Assembly (NCBI RefSeq): GCF_000189255.1
Contig: NZ_AEVS01000045.1
Coordinates: 1 to 64,000, forward strand
Direction of reading: 5' to 3'
DNA from: Vibrio brasiliensis LMG 20546
Lineage (GTDB): Bacteria > Pseudomonadota > Gammaproteobacteria > Enterobacterales > Vibrionaceae
Length of the DNA stretch: 64,000 bases
Under the pieces are notes generated by a model. That model had not been told where the DNA came from, did no database searches, and saw only the letters and a list, made by a program, of their open reading frames with translations. Each line of letters opens with the position of its first letter. Positions within the stretch are counted from its first letter, which is position 1. Shown here piece by piece: positions 18,545 through 28,096 of this stretch. Made by a program: the position numbers and the translations under genes.

Positions 18545-19079
18545 TCAGCTCCACCTTGAATCTCACCTGACTCCCATCACTCTTCACCTTATCCATAGTG
18601 ATCGCCAGTGACTGGTTGTAAAACTCGGCACACCCCTCAATCAATCCAAAACAGACATGAGACATACAACGAACACTGAGATAATCGAATACCATCTCTG
18701 TTTTAGATTCGGATATAAATTCAAATGCAGGTGGGTTGGCTTCGGGATAGAGCTTTTTGACTTCGATATGGATGTAATCTTCAACTAACTTGATGAATTG
18801 AAACGTCGTTTTACAGTCTTGTAGGCTACTATTATTAGGTAGAGTGTTATAAAGGTTTTTAAAAACGGATTGTCCGAACACACGTTGTAAATCTTCTGGA
18901 GCGATTCCTGTATGTTTACTTAGTTGCGTTATGAGTCGAACAAGTTTGCGATGGTCATAGCTTCCAACGGTGGTATAGACACCATTATCACCAGCTTCTA
19001 AAAGTATGCTATCCAACTCATCTAAGCCAAACTTTTGTTCCACAAGATCCATAAACTCGGTGAAGATAATCCCTTTCAT
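18537..19079 (-). CDS. Heme NO-binding protein H-NOX
   Basis: A 180-aa stand-alone H-NOX domain that binds nitric oxide through a b-type heme. Visible features: start MKGIIFTEFMDLVEQKFGLD, proximal heme ligand H104 (DYIHIEVKKLYPEA), conserved PP at 116-117 and the heme-propionate motif YxSxR at 133-137 (YLSVR). The start at 19079 was chosen because MKGIIF is the family N-terminus; an in-frame extension upstream is not conserved. It is directly coupled to the hybrid kinase gene, whose activity it probably controls when NO binds. Confidence 0.93.
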   Translation of the reverse strand: MKGIIFTEFMDLVEQKFGLDELDSILLEAGDNGVYTTVGSYDHRKLVRLITQLSKHTGIAPEDLQRVFGQSVFKNLYNTLPNNSSLQDCKTTFQFIKLVEDYIHIEVKKLYPEANPPAFEFISESKTEMVFDYLSVRCMSHVCFGLIEGCAEFYNQSLAITMDKVKSDGSQVRFKVELIG

Positions 19080-19163
19080 ATTTGGCTCTATCCTTGCGTT
19101 GGTAAGTCTAGTAGCAAGCATGAGCCATATTTACGCCTTTTTCAAATATCCGTAGGAGCTAAC

Positions 19164-19773
19164 GTGTTGTCAGAGCTAAATAAAAGTCACATTATTCAAC
19201 GTTTTCAATTACAGCAGACTGTCGACTATCATCAAGAGGCGTTAAGGCGTGTCTCCCACCTAAAACAGAGCAACCTGCGTAAAGCATCTGTCCTTATTGG
19301 CTTTGTTGAACGAAAAGACGGTTTAAACATTATCTTCACGCGCCGCGCTCGGCACCTAAAACACCATCCAGGTCAGATCAGCTTTCCCGGCGGTAAGTAT
19401 GAACCTACTGACTCCGACTTATCAGAGACCGCCTTACGAGAAACTTTTGAAGAAGTGGGAATTGAGAGAGACAAAATAGAGATTTTTTGGCCAAATGCCA
19501 GAATTAGTCACCATCAGTAAGTTCACCGTAACGCCGTTTTTAGCCTTTGTCTCTGCTGATTACCGAATACAGATTGATCACAATGAGGTTGATGAGTTAT
19601 TCGAGGTTCCGGCGTCGATCGTTCTGGATAAAAACCACCTTCATAGCCAGCAGTTTAAAGTTAATAATTTTTCACATCGTGTCTTTGGTCTGTCTTATCA
19701 GCACCACTTTATTTGGGGAATGACAGCGCAAATCATTCATGCAATGCAGAATCATATTATGCATCAATACTAA
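19164..19773 (+). pseudogene. Nudix CoA pyrophosphatase, disrupted by a +1 frameshift
   Basis: Two overlapping frames together give a complete NudL/YeaB-type CoA pyrophosphatase of about 202 aa. Frame 1 holds the UPF0035-type and Nudix motifs (FTRRARHLKHHPGQISFPGG, then TALRETFEEVGI). After a run of six T (19483-19488) it goes out of frame and stops at 19520; the missing C-terminal half (LVTISKFTVTPFLAFV ... VFGLSYQHHFIWGMTAQIIH) continues in the next frame to 19773. Removing one T restores FGQMPELVTISK across the junction. Start: GTG at 19164 (or TTG 19167) behind AGGAG. It is either a recent pseudogene or a homopolymer sequencing error. Confidence 0.88.
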
Positions 19774-20063
19774 ATTGGTCATACAAAGACATATTCTGTT
19801 CACATTAGTTAAATTACCTATCAATAAGGCAATCGTTTTCTTGCGACAAACATAAAACAATTTAATAACAACATTAGTTTTTCTAATGCCTGCCATTAGC
19901 ATAAATCACTAGTAGCACATCATTTTCGTGAGCAAAAACCTGTTTTTGACATATCATTACATAGCTCGTATCAATTCATGATTTAGATCTAGTTTTCCTG
20001 CAAGATTTTTATGCAAAATTGCACCCGACTTATTTCCTGTTCCCAAAAAATGAGTATCACAAA

Positions 20064-21317
20064 ATGAATACTACAACTTCTGCGGCTTCAACCGCACAAT
20101 CGTCTAGTAAGTTTACTTACAAAGACTTCACTTGGTGTCTGTCGCTTTTCGGTACTGCGGTAGGTGCTGGCGTACTGTTCCTTCCAATTAAAGCTGGTGC
20201 AGGTGGTTTCTGGCCATTAGTTATCCTTGCTCTAATCGCGGCACCAATGACTTGGTTCGCTCACAAATCTCTGGCACGTTTCGTACTATCAGCTAAGAAC
20301 CCTGAAGCAGATATCACAGACACTGTTGAAGAACACTTCGGTAAGACTGGCGCAAACCTTATTACTTTTGCTTACTTCTTCGCTATCTACCCAATCGTTC
20401 TAATCTATGGTGTTGGTATCACAAACACAGTTGATTCATTCCTAGTTAACCAAATGGGTATGGAATCAATTCCTCGTTGGTTACTATCAGGTGCACTGAT
20501 CGCAGCTATGACTGCTGGTGTGGTCTTTGGTAAAGAACTTATGCTTAAAGCAACTTCAGCAATGGTTTACCCACTTGTTGCAATTCTGCTAGCACTTTCT
20601 TTCTACCTAATTCCTGATTGGAACACTTCAATGATCGAAGTTTCACCTGACTGGGGTTCAATGCCAACTATCGTTTGGCTAGCGATTCCGATCATCGTGT
20701 TCTCTTTCAACCACAGCCCAATCATTTCTCAGTTCTCTAAAGAACAACGTCTACAACACGGTGACAACGCAGTTAAGAAAACTGACGCTATCACTGGTGG
20801 TGCAGCGATGATGCTTATGGGCTTCGTAATGTTCTTCGTATTCTCTGTAGTACTTTCTCTATCTCCAGAACAACTAGCGATGGCTAAAGAGCAAAACATC
20901 TCTGTTCTTTCTTACCTAGCGAACGTTCACGAGTCTCCACTGATTTCTTACATGGGTCCTCTGGTTGCTTTCGCAGCAATTACTTCTAGCTACTTTGGTC
21001 ACTTCCTGGGTGCGCACGAAGGTCTGGTTGGTCTAATCAAGTCTCGTTCACAAACTCCTGTAAGCAAGATCGAGAAAGGTTCTCTACTGTTCATCGTTAT
21101 CACTACTTGGATCGTAGCTATCGTTAACCCAAGTATCCTGGGTATGATTGAAACAATGGGTGCTCCAATGATTGCAGCTATCCTGTTCCTAATGCCTGTG
21201 TTCGCGATGCAGAAAGTACCAGCAATGGCTAAGTACAAAACTTCTGCTCCTGTACAGATTTTCACAACTATCTGTGGTCTTGCGGCAATTAGTTCTGTAA
21301 TCTACGGCGCTCTTTAA
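20064..21317 (+). CDS. sdaC: Serine transporter SdaC (HAAAP family)
   Basis: A protein of about 417 aa with roughly eleven membrane segments, in the hydroxy/aromatic amino acid permease family. It reads like E. coli SdaC: GTAVGAGVLFLPIKAG, FAHKSLARFVLSAKNPEADITDTVEEHFGK, FFAIYPIVLIYGVGITNTVDSF. It should import L-serine with protons. The start was set at MNTTTSA (20064), not an upstream TTG. It precedes the serine deaminase gene with a terminator-like hairpin in between, the same pairing as in E. coli sdaCB, so uptake and degradation are linked. Codon use is strongly biased, suggesting high expression. Confidence 0.92.
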   Translation: MNTTTSAASTAQSSSKFTYKDFTWCLSLFGTAVGAGVLFLPIKAGAGGFWPLVILALIAAPMTWFAHKSLARFVLSAKNPEADITDTVEEHFGKTGANLITFAYFFAIYPIVLIYGVGITNTVDSFLVNQMGMESIPRWLLSGALIAAMTAGVVFGKELMLKATSAMVYPLVAILLALSFYLIPDWNTSMIEVSPDWGSMPTIVWLAIPIIVFSFNHSPIISQFSKEQRLQHGDNAVKKTDAITGGAAMMLMGFVMFFVFSVVLSLSPEQLAMAKEQNISVLSYLANVHESPLISYMGPLVAFAAITSSYFGHFLGAHEGLVGLIKSRSQTPVSKIEKGSLLFIVITTWIVAIVNPSILGMIETMGAPMIAAILFLMPVFAMQKVPAMAKYKTSAPVQIFTTICGLAAISSVIYGAL

Positions 21318-21365
21318 TCTCTAGACTGACTTTAGTCTGATTAATCCAAGAATATAACGATAATA

Positions 21366-21400
21366 AAAAGCCTCCCTATCCCCCTGGGAGGCTTACTTTT
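21366..21400 (+). terminator. Hairpin between sdaC and sdaA
   Basis: AAGCCTCCC (21368-21376) pairs with GGGAGGCTT (21386-21394) around a 9-nt loop, followed by ACTTTT. The T-tract is short and the sdaA ribosome binding site (GAGG) follows within 10 nt, so it may only partly stop transcription. Confidence 0.65.
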
Positions 21401-21412
21401 GAGGTAATCGAT

Positions 21413-22774
21413 ATGATTAGTGTTTTTGACATCTATAAAATCGGTGTTGGTCCTTCAAGCTCACATACAGTGGGACCAATGAAAGCGGGTAAAGAATTTA
21501 TTGATGATTTACGTTCAATGGGAAAATTGCGCGACATCACTAAAATCACCGTTGACGTTTATGGATCACTATCACTGACAGGGAAAGGTCACCACACAGA
21601 TATCGCTATCATCATGGGTCTTGCTGGCAACACCCCTGAGAAAGTGGATATTGATTCTATCCCGGGCTTTATTGCTCGCGTAGAAGAAACTGAGCGCCTT
21701 CCTGTTGGCATGCACTGTCACACAGTATCGTTCCCGAAAGATGGCGGTATGAACTTCCATACTAGCAACCTTGAGCTACACGAAAACGGCATGCAGATCC
21801 ACGCGTGGATCGGTGACGAAAAAGTGTACTCTAAGACTTACTACTCTATCGGCGGTGGTTTCATCGTTGATGAAGAGAACTTCGGTAAAGAAGAAGAGAA
21901 CCCTATTAAGTCTCCTTACGAGTTTACAACGGCAGAAGAGTTGGTAAACCAATGTAAGGAACACGGTCTTTCTATCAGCACACTGGTAATGAAAAACCAA
22001 GCGGCACTTCATTCAGACGAAGAGTCTCGTACTTACTTTGCAAATATCTGGAAGACCATGCGTGACTGTATGGACCGCGGTATGAATACTGAAGGCATTC
22101 TGCCTGGACCACTACGTGTACCACGTCGTGCTGCAGCACTTCGCCAGCAACTGCTCACTTCAGAGAAAACAACTAACGACCCAATGTCAGTAGTTGACTG
22201 GGTAAACATGTTTGCTTTCGCAGTTAACGAAGAGAATGCAGCAGGTGGCCGAGTGGTAACTGCTCCAACAAACGGTGCGTGCGGCATTATTCCGGCAGTA
22301 CTGGCTTACTACGATAAGTTTATTCAGACGGTTACTGAGAAAGACTACATCCGTTACTTTGCAGCGTCTGGTGCAATTGGTGGTCTATACAAGCGTAACG
22401 CTTCTATCTCTGGTGCTGAAGTAGGCTGTCAGGGTGAAGTGGGTGTTGCATGTTCAATGGCAGCAGCGGGTCTGGCTGAGCTTATGGGCGGAAGCCCTGA
22501 GCAAGTGTGTATGGCGGCAGAAATCGCTATGGAACACAACCTAGGCCTAACATGTGACCCTGTAGCAGGTCAGGTTCAGGTACCATGTATCGAGCGTAAC
22601 GGTATTGCAGCAGTTAAAGCAATCAACTCGACTCGTATGGCTCTGCGTCGTTCTTCTGCACCGACTGTTTCTCTGGATAAGGTTATTGAAACTATGCTAG
22701 AGACAGGTAAAGACATGAACGCGAAATACCGCGAAACATCTCAAGGTGGTCTGGCAGTTAAAGTTATCTGCTAA
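21413..22774 (+). CDS. sdaA: L-serine ammonia-lyase (L-serine deaminase)
   Basis: A 453-aa single-chain L-serine deaminase that converts serine to pyruvate and ammonia using a 4Fe-4S cluster. Motifs: N-terminal [14 protein letters not shown] (substrate loop), [27 protein letters not shown] and [18 protein letters not shown], giving the cluster cysteines. Length equals the E. coli SdaA/SdaB enzymes. The ATG at 21413 has GAGG upstream. A strong terminator follows. With sdaC it forms a serine catabolic unit. Confidence 0.95.
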   Translation: MISVFDIYKIGVGPSSSHTVGPMKAGKEFIDDLRSMGKLRDITKITVDVYGSLSLTGKGHHTDIAIIMGLAGNTPEKVDIDSIPGFIARVEETERLPVGMHCHTVSFPKDGGMNFHTSNLELHENGMQIHAWIGDEKVYSKTYYSIGGGFIVDEENFGKEEENPIKSPYEFTTAEELVNQCKEHGLSISTLVMKNQAALHSDEESRTYFANIWKTMRDCMDRGMNTEGILPGPLRVPRRAAALRQQLLTSEKTTNDPMSVVDWVNMFAFAVNEENAAGGRVVTAPTNGACGIIPAVLAYYDKFIQTVTEKDYIRYFAASGAIGGLYKRNASISGAEVGCQGEVGVACSMAAAGLAELMGGSPEQVCMAAEIAMEHNLGLTCDPVAGQVQVPCIERNGIAAVKAINSTRMALRRSSAPTVSLDKVIETMLETGKDMNAKYRETSQGGLAVKVIC

Positions 22775-22792
22775 CCCCAAAGCTATACAACA

Positions 22793-22821
22793 AAGCCCGG
22801 GCACACTGCCCGGGCTTTTTA
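22793..22821 (+). terminator. Terminator of sdaA
   Basis: AGCCCGGGCA (22794-22803) and TGCCCGGGCT (22807-22816) form a 10-bp GC-rich stem with a CAC loop, followed by TTTTT. Confidence 0.92.
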
Positions 22822-22998
22822 TTAATGACTTCCCCGAATCTATTTCACCGCCCAAATACGTCATTTGGTATAGTTTATAAAAAAATATAAATATGTCGCT
22901 ATATCCAAATACTTTGGATATGCTCGCATTTAATCACATCCAAACGCTTCATTTATTGATAACTTCGTCCCCTTTTCAACTCAGGGGTTATTATTCGA

Positions 22999-24711
22999 AT
23001 GATTAGGTTTGAACTTGGAAGTCAAATCTGCGTGTGCCTGTCGGAAGAAGAGCTTTCAATTGAGATCGGACAACAACGACATGCATCCCTTGCTATTACT
23101 GACAATGAATATCTTATATTAAGCACTATATCCGCATACGGGACGTTAAACTCTCCAATATCCCAGAGAGCCATCGAGAATAAGCTAGCGCAAAACCATC
23201 AAGTGACATTGCCAGAAAACGGTTTTAAAAATGTTATCGCCTCACTACGTAAAAAATTTAAAAAGCTGATCAAGCCTCATCTAGAGACAAGAAAAAACAT
23301 TATCGAAAACATTCATCGTATTGGATATTTCGTTCCGTTCGAAAGTCAGGACAGTCAGAAAAATGGAGCCGAGCAACAAAAAAGAGTGAATAGAGTTGCT
23401 AAGAATGCTGTCGTCACTGCGCTTAAATATTGCCTCACCAGCCGAAAGCTTTATTTTGATCTTGGGCTTGTTTTAATGCTGTCTAGTATTGGGTTTATCT
23501 TTGTTTGCTACATCACTATTAATGCCCTTATTACGCAGAGCTACTTTAGTGACGTTAATGACTTCACAGATGCTCTCGCTGAGCAAAGCTGTTTTGCAGA
23601 ACAAACAACACTGAGTTCAATGTTCGCTCAAGTGGAGCTCGTTGAATCAAGTATGATGATCGACCGATACAATACTCGTTGCCTTGTAACACCTGAACAT
23701 GTAATGCCTGTAAGCAAACAGCAATATGACAAATGGCTTGAGAACAGCAACTACATCATGCATGAGTTTGATAAGAAGGGAACGACAATGGTGGTTCGAG
23801 TGAAGAACATTAATCTCGCGAGAAGCATAGAAGGCCATCTATCAAGCTTCTTTCTCAAGGGGATGAAAATCTGCACCAACACGGGCACATCGCTCCATGT
23901 AGGTAAAACGGATGGGCGACCGTCAATAAGTAAGGAAACTAATGCTGGTTATACAGAGTTCTTTTACATATCCAACCCTATACGTAATATCTTGCTGATC
24001 ACCATGATCATGGTGGTGATGCTGCGGTATAGAAACTTGATTGCGATAAGCCGATATTTCTTAGGAATCAGACGATTCGGTATGAAGCTAGAACCGATCT
24101 ATGACACTGAAGGACACGTTAATCTGCACTATGAAGCACTCTCCCGCTTCACGACTTCTAATACACAAAAGTTTATCGAAACTCTTATCGCCAGAGACTT
24201 ATTGCTTACGCATACACTGTTGGTTATCAAGACCTTGTATGCAGAAGAAACGAACCTGCTTGCTCCAGTAAGCGTCAATGTGTGCCCCTCTCTCTTAAAG
24301 GGAGATAACTTTCGAGCACTTTACCAGTGCTTAACTCAGTACGATTGCCACTATCTGACTATCGAAGTTACTGAAAATGCGTCGATGTACTATACCGAAG
24401 AGATTTATCGCAATATCAGACTCATCAAATCTCTCGGCTGTAAAATAAGCATTGATGACTTTGGAACAGGAAACAACAACGTCGAATTGATTGGTAAAAT
24501 TAAACCTGATTACCTCAAAATTGACCGAGATTTTGTTATCGGAATGCGCCAGGATGAGAAGAAAATAGAAACGGTTCGCCAGCTTATTGCAATGGGTAAA
24601 GCCTACCAGTGTAGAATTATCGTTGAAGGTGTTGAAACGGCGGAATGTGCTCACCTGCTGACAAAGCTAGGAGCTAAAATTCATCAGGGCTTCTATTATT
24701 CCCTAACCTAA
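22999..24711 (+). CDS. Membrane protein: ToxR-type winged helix, periplasmic domain, EAL phosphodiesterase
   Basis: A 570-aa protein with an unusual domain order. Residues 28-114 match the OmpR/ToxR-type DNA-binding winged helix (ITDNEYLIL, NVIASLRKKFKKL, IENIHRIGYFVPF). Membrane segments lie at about 152-175 and 328-345, enclosing a periplasmic domain of about 150 residues with three Cys. Residues 363-570 form an EAL domain with all usual catalytic positions: E379 (YEAL), N427, E456, D486-D487 (DDFG), K507, E543 and Q563. The C-terminus ends soon after the last motif (QGFYYSLT). It could couple a periplasmic signal to transcription and cyclic-di-GMP breakdown. DNA targets are unknown. Confidence 0.88.
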   Translation: MIRFELGSQICVCLSEEELSIEIGQQRHASLAITDNEYLILSTISAYGTLNSPISQRAIENKLAQNHQVTLPENGFKNVIASLRKKFKKLIKPHLETRKNIIENIHRIGYFVPFESQDSQKNGAEQQKRVNRVAKNAVVTALKYCLTSRKLYFDLGLVLMLSSIGFIFVCYITINALITQSYFSDVNDFTDALAEQSCFAEQTTLSSMFAQVELVESSMMIDRYNTRCLVTPEHVMPVSKQQYDKWLENSNYIMHEFDKKGTTMVVRVKNINLARSIEGHLSSFFLKGMKICTNTGTSLHVGKTDGRPSISKETNAGYTEFFYISNPIRNILLITMIMVVMLRYRNLIAISRYFLGIRRFGMKLEPIYDTEGHVNLHYEALSRFTTSNTQKFIETLIARDLLLTHTLLVIKTLYAEETNLLAPVSVNVCPSLLKGDNFRALYQCLTQYDCHYLTIEVTENASMYYTEEIYRNIRLIKSLGCKISIDDFGTGNNNVELIGKIKPDYLKIDRDFVIGMRQDEKKIETVRQLIAMGKAYQCRIIVEGVETAECAHLLTKLGAKIHQGFYYSLT

Positions 24712-24718
24712 AACTGTA

Positions 24719-24746
24719 AACAAAGGTGGCTTAGGCCTCCTTTGTT
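24719..24746 (+). terminator. Weak terminator-like hairpin after the EAL gene
   Basis: ACAAAGG (24720-24726) pairs with CCTTTGT (24739-24745); the tail TCTCTTCATTT is only moderately T-rich. Confidence 0.5.
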
Positions 24747-24961
24747 CTCTTCATTTAAATCACTCCTCATCCTGGTTTACCATACAGCTGTCAATAATTA
24801 CCTTTGATACAAGTATCATCACAAGCTGTTGTTTGTGAGATATCATTCATATTTTTGTAACTCCAATTAATACCAACAAATAGAATTGTGACCAACCTTA
24901 AACTTACTGTCATAACAAATATCTATCGTGAATAGGATTTTTTAATCCAATGAGAAAACCT

Positions 24962-26570
24962 ATGACAACAAAAATAACCAAACTACTCGCTAATCGCTTT
25001 AGTGTGCTCTCCTATGGCTTTTGCACAAATACAGAATGGCGACTTCGAGCAGTGGAATGGAAATACCCCCTCTAACTGGACGGTTATCGACCCTGGTATA
25101 TCAGTAGCCCCATCTAGCGCTCAAATAAAGAGTGGAGGCTTATCCGCACAAATTACTATCAATACAGGGACGCAGAGTAACACCGACTTTTTGCAGACCA
25201 TTTCCGTAGAGCAAGGAAAGACTTACCCATTTTCTGCAGCCATTTATCATACCGAAGGTAAGGTAAAAGCCCGGCTGATTGTCGACGGTTACCAGAATTA
25301 CTCAGACCCATCGAAAGTCCACCAATGGCAGGACCTCAGTTATACATACACTGCCACCAGCAGCAAAAACATTCAGGTTGGACTCAGGTTTTACGACGTG
25401 ACAGGCTTTGATGGCTCAGAAGCGGTTTATGTCGATAATTTCCAACCATCCGATAGCTCCGAACCTCAGCCAACTACCTGCGACAAGACCAATTTAACCC
25501 TTTCATTGACTACCGACCAATATGGCTCAGAAACGTCCTGGAATATCAAGGACAATGCCTCGTCTATCGTTTCTTCTGGCGAGGGTTACGACAACTCTAC
25601 CACCTATACCAAAGACATTTGTTTAGCCGATGGCAGTTATCAGTTTACTATCTTAGACAGCTACGGGGACGGGATTTGTTGTAGCTCAGGTAACGGCTCT
25701 TACGTTCTGAAAAATGATCAGGAAATCATAGCGTCCGGCGGCGAATTTCAAGCTAGTCAATCGACTAGCTTTACTCTTGGTAGCACTACACCACCGCCAA
25801 CGAGCGACTACTATGATTCCGTGCAGGGCAAGTCAGGATTTGAGTTAAAAACTGCACTGCATGATCTCATTAAGGATCACAACAGCCGAGGCTATTCCGC
25901 TATTTGGACTCTGGTTAAAGACGCCGACATCGATAACTATTACGAGAAAGACGGCTCAATTCTCGATGTCTACTCTGAAAAGCCTGAAACATCAGACTCT
26001 GTTAGTTTCACAAAAGTGACAGACCAGTGCGGGCAATATAGTCAAGAAGGCGACTGCTATAATCGCGAGCACTCCTTCCCTAAGAGCTGGTTTGGCGGCA
26101 AGGTGGAACCGATGAACTCAGACGCTCACCATCTGTTCGCTACCGATGGCTATGTCAATGCAAAACGCAGTAACTGGCCTTTTGGTGAGGTTGCGAGTGC
26201 AACTTACGTCTCAAGTAATGGTTCTAAGCTAGGTAGCACCAGCAGCTCATTAGGATATAACGGTACGGTGTTTGAGCCTATTGATGAGTTCAAGGGAGAT
26301 TTCGCACGCGCCTATTTCTACATGGCCACTCGATATGAGAATGTGATTGGCAGTTGGCAAAACAACAGCACTAATTCGGATGCAGTCCTTGACGGCACGA
26401 GTACAACGGTTTTTGAGCCCTGGTTACTGTCAATGCTAAAACGTTGGCACAAAGAAGATCCTGTCAGCACCAAGGAAATCGATCGAAACCAAGCGGTATT
26501 TGAGTTTCAGGGAAACCGAAACCCATTTATCGACCATCCAGAATTTGTCACTCAAATTTGGGGTAACTAA
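24962..26570 (+). CDS. Secreted endonuclease I family nuclease, signal peptide out of frame
   Basis: A nuclease of about 530 aa. The mature part has an N-terminal carbohydrate-binding-like region (about 10-150), a second beta domain with LDSYGDGICCSSGNGSY, then an endonuclease I domain with NREHSFPKSWFGG, SDAHHLFATDGYVNAKRSNWPFG, matching the beta-beta-alpha-metal His and Asn residues. It probably degrades extracellular DNA. The ATG start (24962, with GAG upstream; or 24950) lies in a different frame from the mature protein. Removing one base within about 24978-24989 joins the start to SLIALVCSPMAFAQ, a good signal peptide. As written, only a GTG at 25002 without a ribosome binding site is in frame. 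Confidence 0.82.
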
Positions 26571-26581
26571 TCTCAATACAA

Positions 26582-26607
26582 CAATAGGCGCTAATCAGCG
26601 CCTATTG
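26582..26607. terminator. Hairpin between convergent endonuclease and permease genes
   Basis: CAATAGGCGCT (26582-26592) pairs perfectly with AGCGCCTATTG (26597-26607), AATC loop. It lies 12 nt after the endonuclease stop and just before the permease stop on the other strand, so it may serve both. Confidence 0.7.
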
Positions 26608-26628
26608 CTTAGTATTCTATTTGGTCGC

Positions 26629-27783
26629 TTATATAACTTGCGATGCAAGCAAAAACGTACCGAACGCCAGTCCAAACAGCATCATCGTTTTGCCTCCTTC
26701 AGCGGCATAACGCTCACTTAAGGTATCCGCTAGTCTCAGTTTGTACACCATAGCAAGAGGGACAAATACCGCCAAGAACACTAGGATGATGCCCGCGTAA
26801 GCCAGTACCGATAAGAACTGATCTGCCGCCATGATTGCGCCAATAAGTGGGAACACAAAGGTAATCACATACGTCACTACACGATTCTGTTTAAACGTAT
26901 CGCTATTTTGATGGTACAGTGACATTGCGACGCCAAAGAACGAAGTTAGCAGTGCTAAGCCAGTGAATACCGAAAGGAAACCGCCGACCCATGGCGCCTG
27001 ATGTTCAAAGCCAGCCATAAGCTCAGATACGCTTGCAAACTGCTTTAGCTTTTCAGCAGGCAGATTACCTACCACTGCAAACAACCAACATAAGTAACAC
27101 GCTAACGGAATGAGTGAACCAATGATCACCATATTGCGTAGCTGTTTATCTGTCGCTTCCGTGTTGTATGACACCAGGCTCGGGATGACAACCATAAAGC
27201 CAAAACTGGTGAAGAGAACTGCGCTCGTCTGAATCAATCCAACATGGTCGTTGTTACTCACTTGGCTCAGGTTAGCCAGTGAAAACTCGGGTAACAGCAC
27301 CGCTAGTGTCATCAACAAGCTAGCAAGCATGACAAAAAACAGCAGTCGATTGAGCTTATCAATCACGCCAGTACCACAGGCAACAATTGCCCCCGTAGTC
27401 AAAGTAAACAGGATCTGGCTATGCATAAAGCTCAGTTCGATACCAACCGCGCTGGCAGCCTGAACTAACAGGTCTGACGCTCCAAGGATGTATGCCATCA
27501 GTAAGCAGATCAATAAGGCGTAAAGCAGTCCGTTGGTGATTAGCTGTCCGCCCTTACCTAAGGTCTTACGAGCGATTGAGTTTAGTCCCAGTCCGCCACC
27601 CGATTTGATGGTTGCTTCTAGTAGTAATAACGCGGAGTAGGTGGTGCCAAACCAAATCAGCACCATTAATAATGTGCCGTAAAGTAAGCCGAATTGAGCA
27701 AGTACCATTGGGATTGCAAGCATGCCTGCGCCAAGAGCTGTGCCAGCGATGATCAGAGCGCTGCCGATAAGTTTTGTATTCAT
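26629..27783 (-). CDS. Aromatic amino-acid permease (HAAAP family, Mtr/TyrP type)
   Basis: A 384-aa inner-membrane transporter with about eleven membrane segments. The N-terminus MNTKLIGSALIIAGTALGAGMLAIPMVLAQ is the HAAAP signature, and LLMAYILGASDLL and SLVSYNTEATDKQLRNMVIIGS fit the tyrosine/tryptophan permease branch (TyrP, Mtr, TnaB). Proton-coupled uptake of an aromatic amino acid is expected; which one cannot be told. A 53-codon ORF ending in an aromatic-rich stretch lies 73 bp upstream on the same strand and may be a regulatory leader. Confidence 0.88.
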   Translation of the reverse strand: MNTKLIGSALIIAGTALGAGMLAIPMVLAQFGLLYGTLLMVLIWFGTTYSALLLLEATIKSGGGLGLNSIARKTLGKGGQLITNGLLYALLICLLMAYILGASDLLVQAASAVGIELSFMHSQILFTLTTGAIVACGTGVIDKLNRLLFFVMLASLLMTLAVLLPEFSLANLSQVSNNDHVGLIQTSAVLFTSFGFMVVIPSLVSYNTEATDKQLRNMVIIGSLIPLACYLCWLFAVVGNLPAEKLKQFASVSELMAGFEHQAPWVGGFLSVFTGLALLTSFFGVAMSLYHQNSDTFKQNRVVTYVITFVFPLIGAIMAADQFLSVLAYAGIILVFLAVFVPLAMVYKLRLADTLSERYAAEGGKTMMLFGLAFGTFLLASQVI

Positions 27784-27856
27784 TTTCTATAAAACCGTAA
27801 TTAATTAAATTTGTTTAGATGTGCGAAAGCACAGACGTAGTGGCCCTGAACGGGAA

Positions 27857-28018
27857 TCAATACGAAAAATAAAATCGAGAAAATGAATATGGCTGCAATA
27901 AGGTATTGCTAAGACGGGAGAAAGCAGAGAGAGAAGAAAAGCGTGCTAGTAACGATGAAACAGCATGGGGCGACCCTTCAGTGGGTTCCAGAATAGGTGT
28001 GGTAATCTTGAAAATCAT
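27857..28018 (-). CDS. Candidate leader peptide of the aromatic permease gene, 53 aa
   Basis: A 53-codon frame, ATG at 28018, preceded by AGGA with a 7-nt spacer, ending in TGA at 27857. The product starts MIFKITTPILEPTEG and is rich in Ser, Leu and Phe; its last residues are SFSRFYFSY, five of nine aromatic. It ends 73 bp before the permease ATG, and a TGTGC/GCACA hairpin (27820-27833) lies between. This arrangement resembles leader peptides that couple amino-acid level or ribosome stalling to downstream expression, but no rho-independent terminator is visible. I do not recognise the peptide. Confidence 0.45.
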   Translation of the reverse strand: MIFKITTPILEPTEGSPHAVSSLLARFSSLSAFSRLSNTLLQPYSFSRFYFSY

Positions 28019-28056
28019 TAAGATGTCCTAATACAACAGACAATCCATTGGAAACG

Positions 28057-28096
28057 CGTAACACATCCTGAGTTACGTTATCTCAAAACGAGATAA
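28057..28096. repeat. Two adjacent inverted repeats upstream of the leader ORF
   Basis: CGTAAC (28057-28062) and GTTACG (28072-28077) flank 9 nt; immediately next, TTATCTC (28078-28084) and GAGATAA (28090-28096) flank 5 nt. They lie 40-80 bp upstream of the leader ORF start in the expected promoter region. They may be operator sites; neither fits the TyrR box TGTAAA-N6-TTTACA well. Confidence 0.4.

Noticed and set aside
19672-19902. A 76-codon minus-strand frame over the end of the Nudix gene
   Set aside because: It overlaps the coding end of the Nudix gene and has no family resemblance or start signal.
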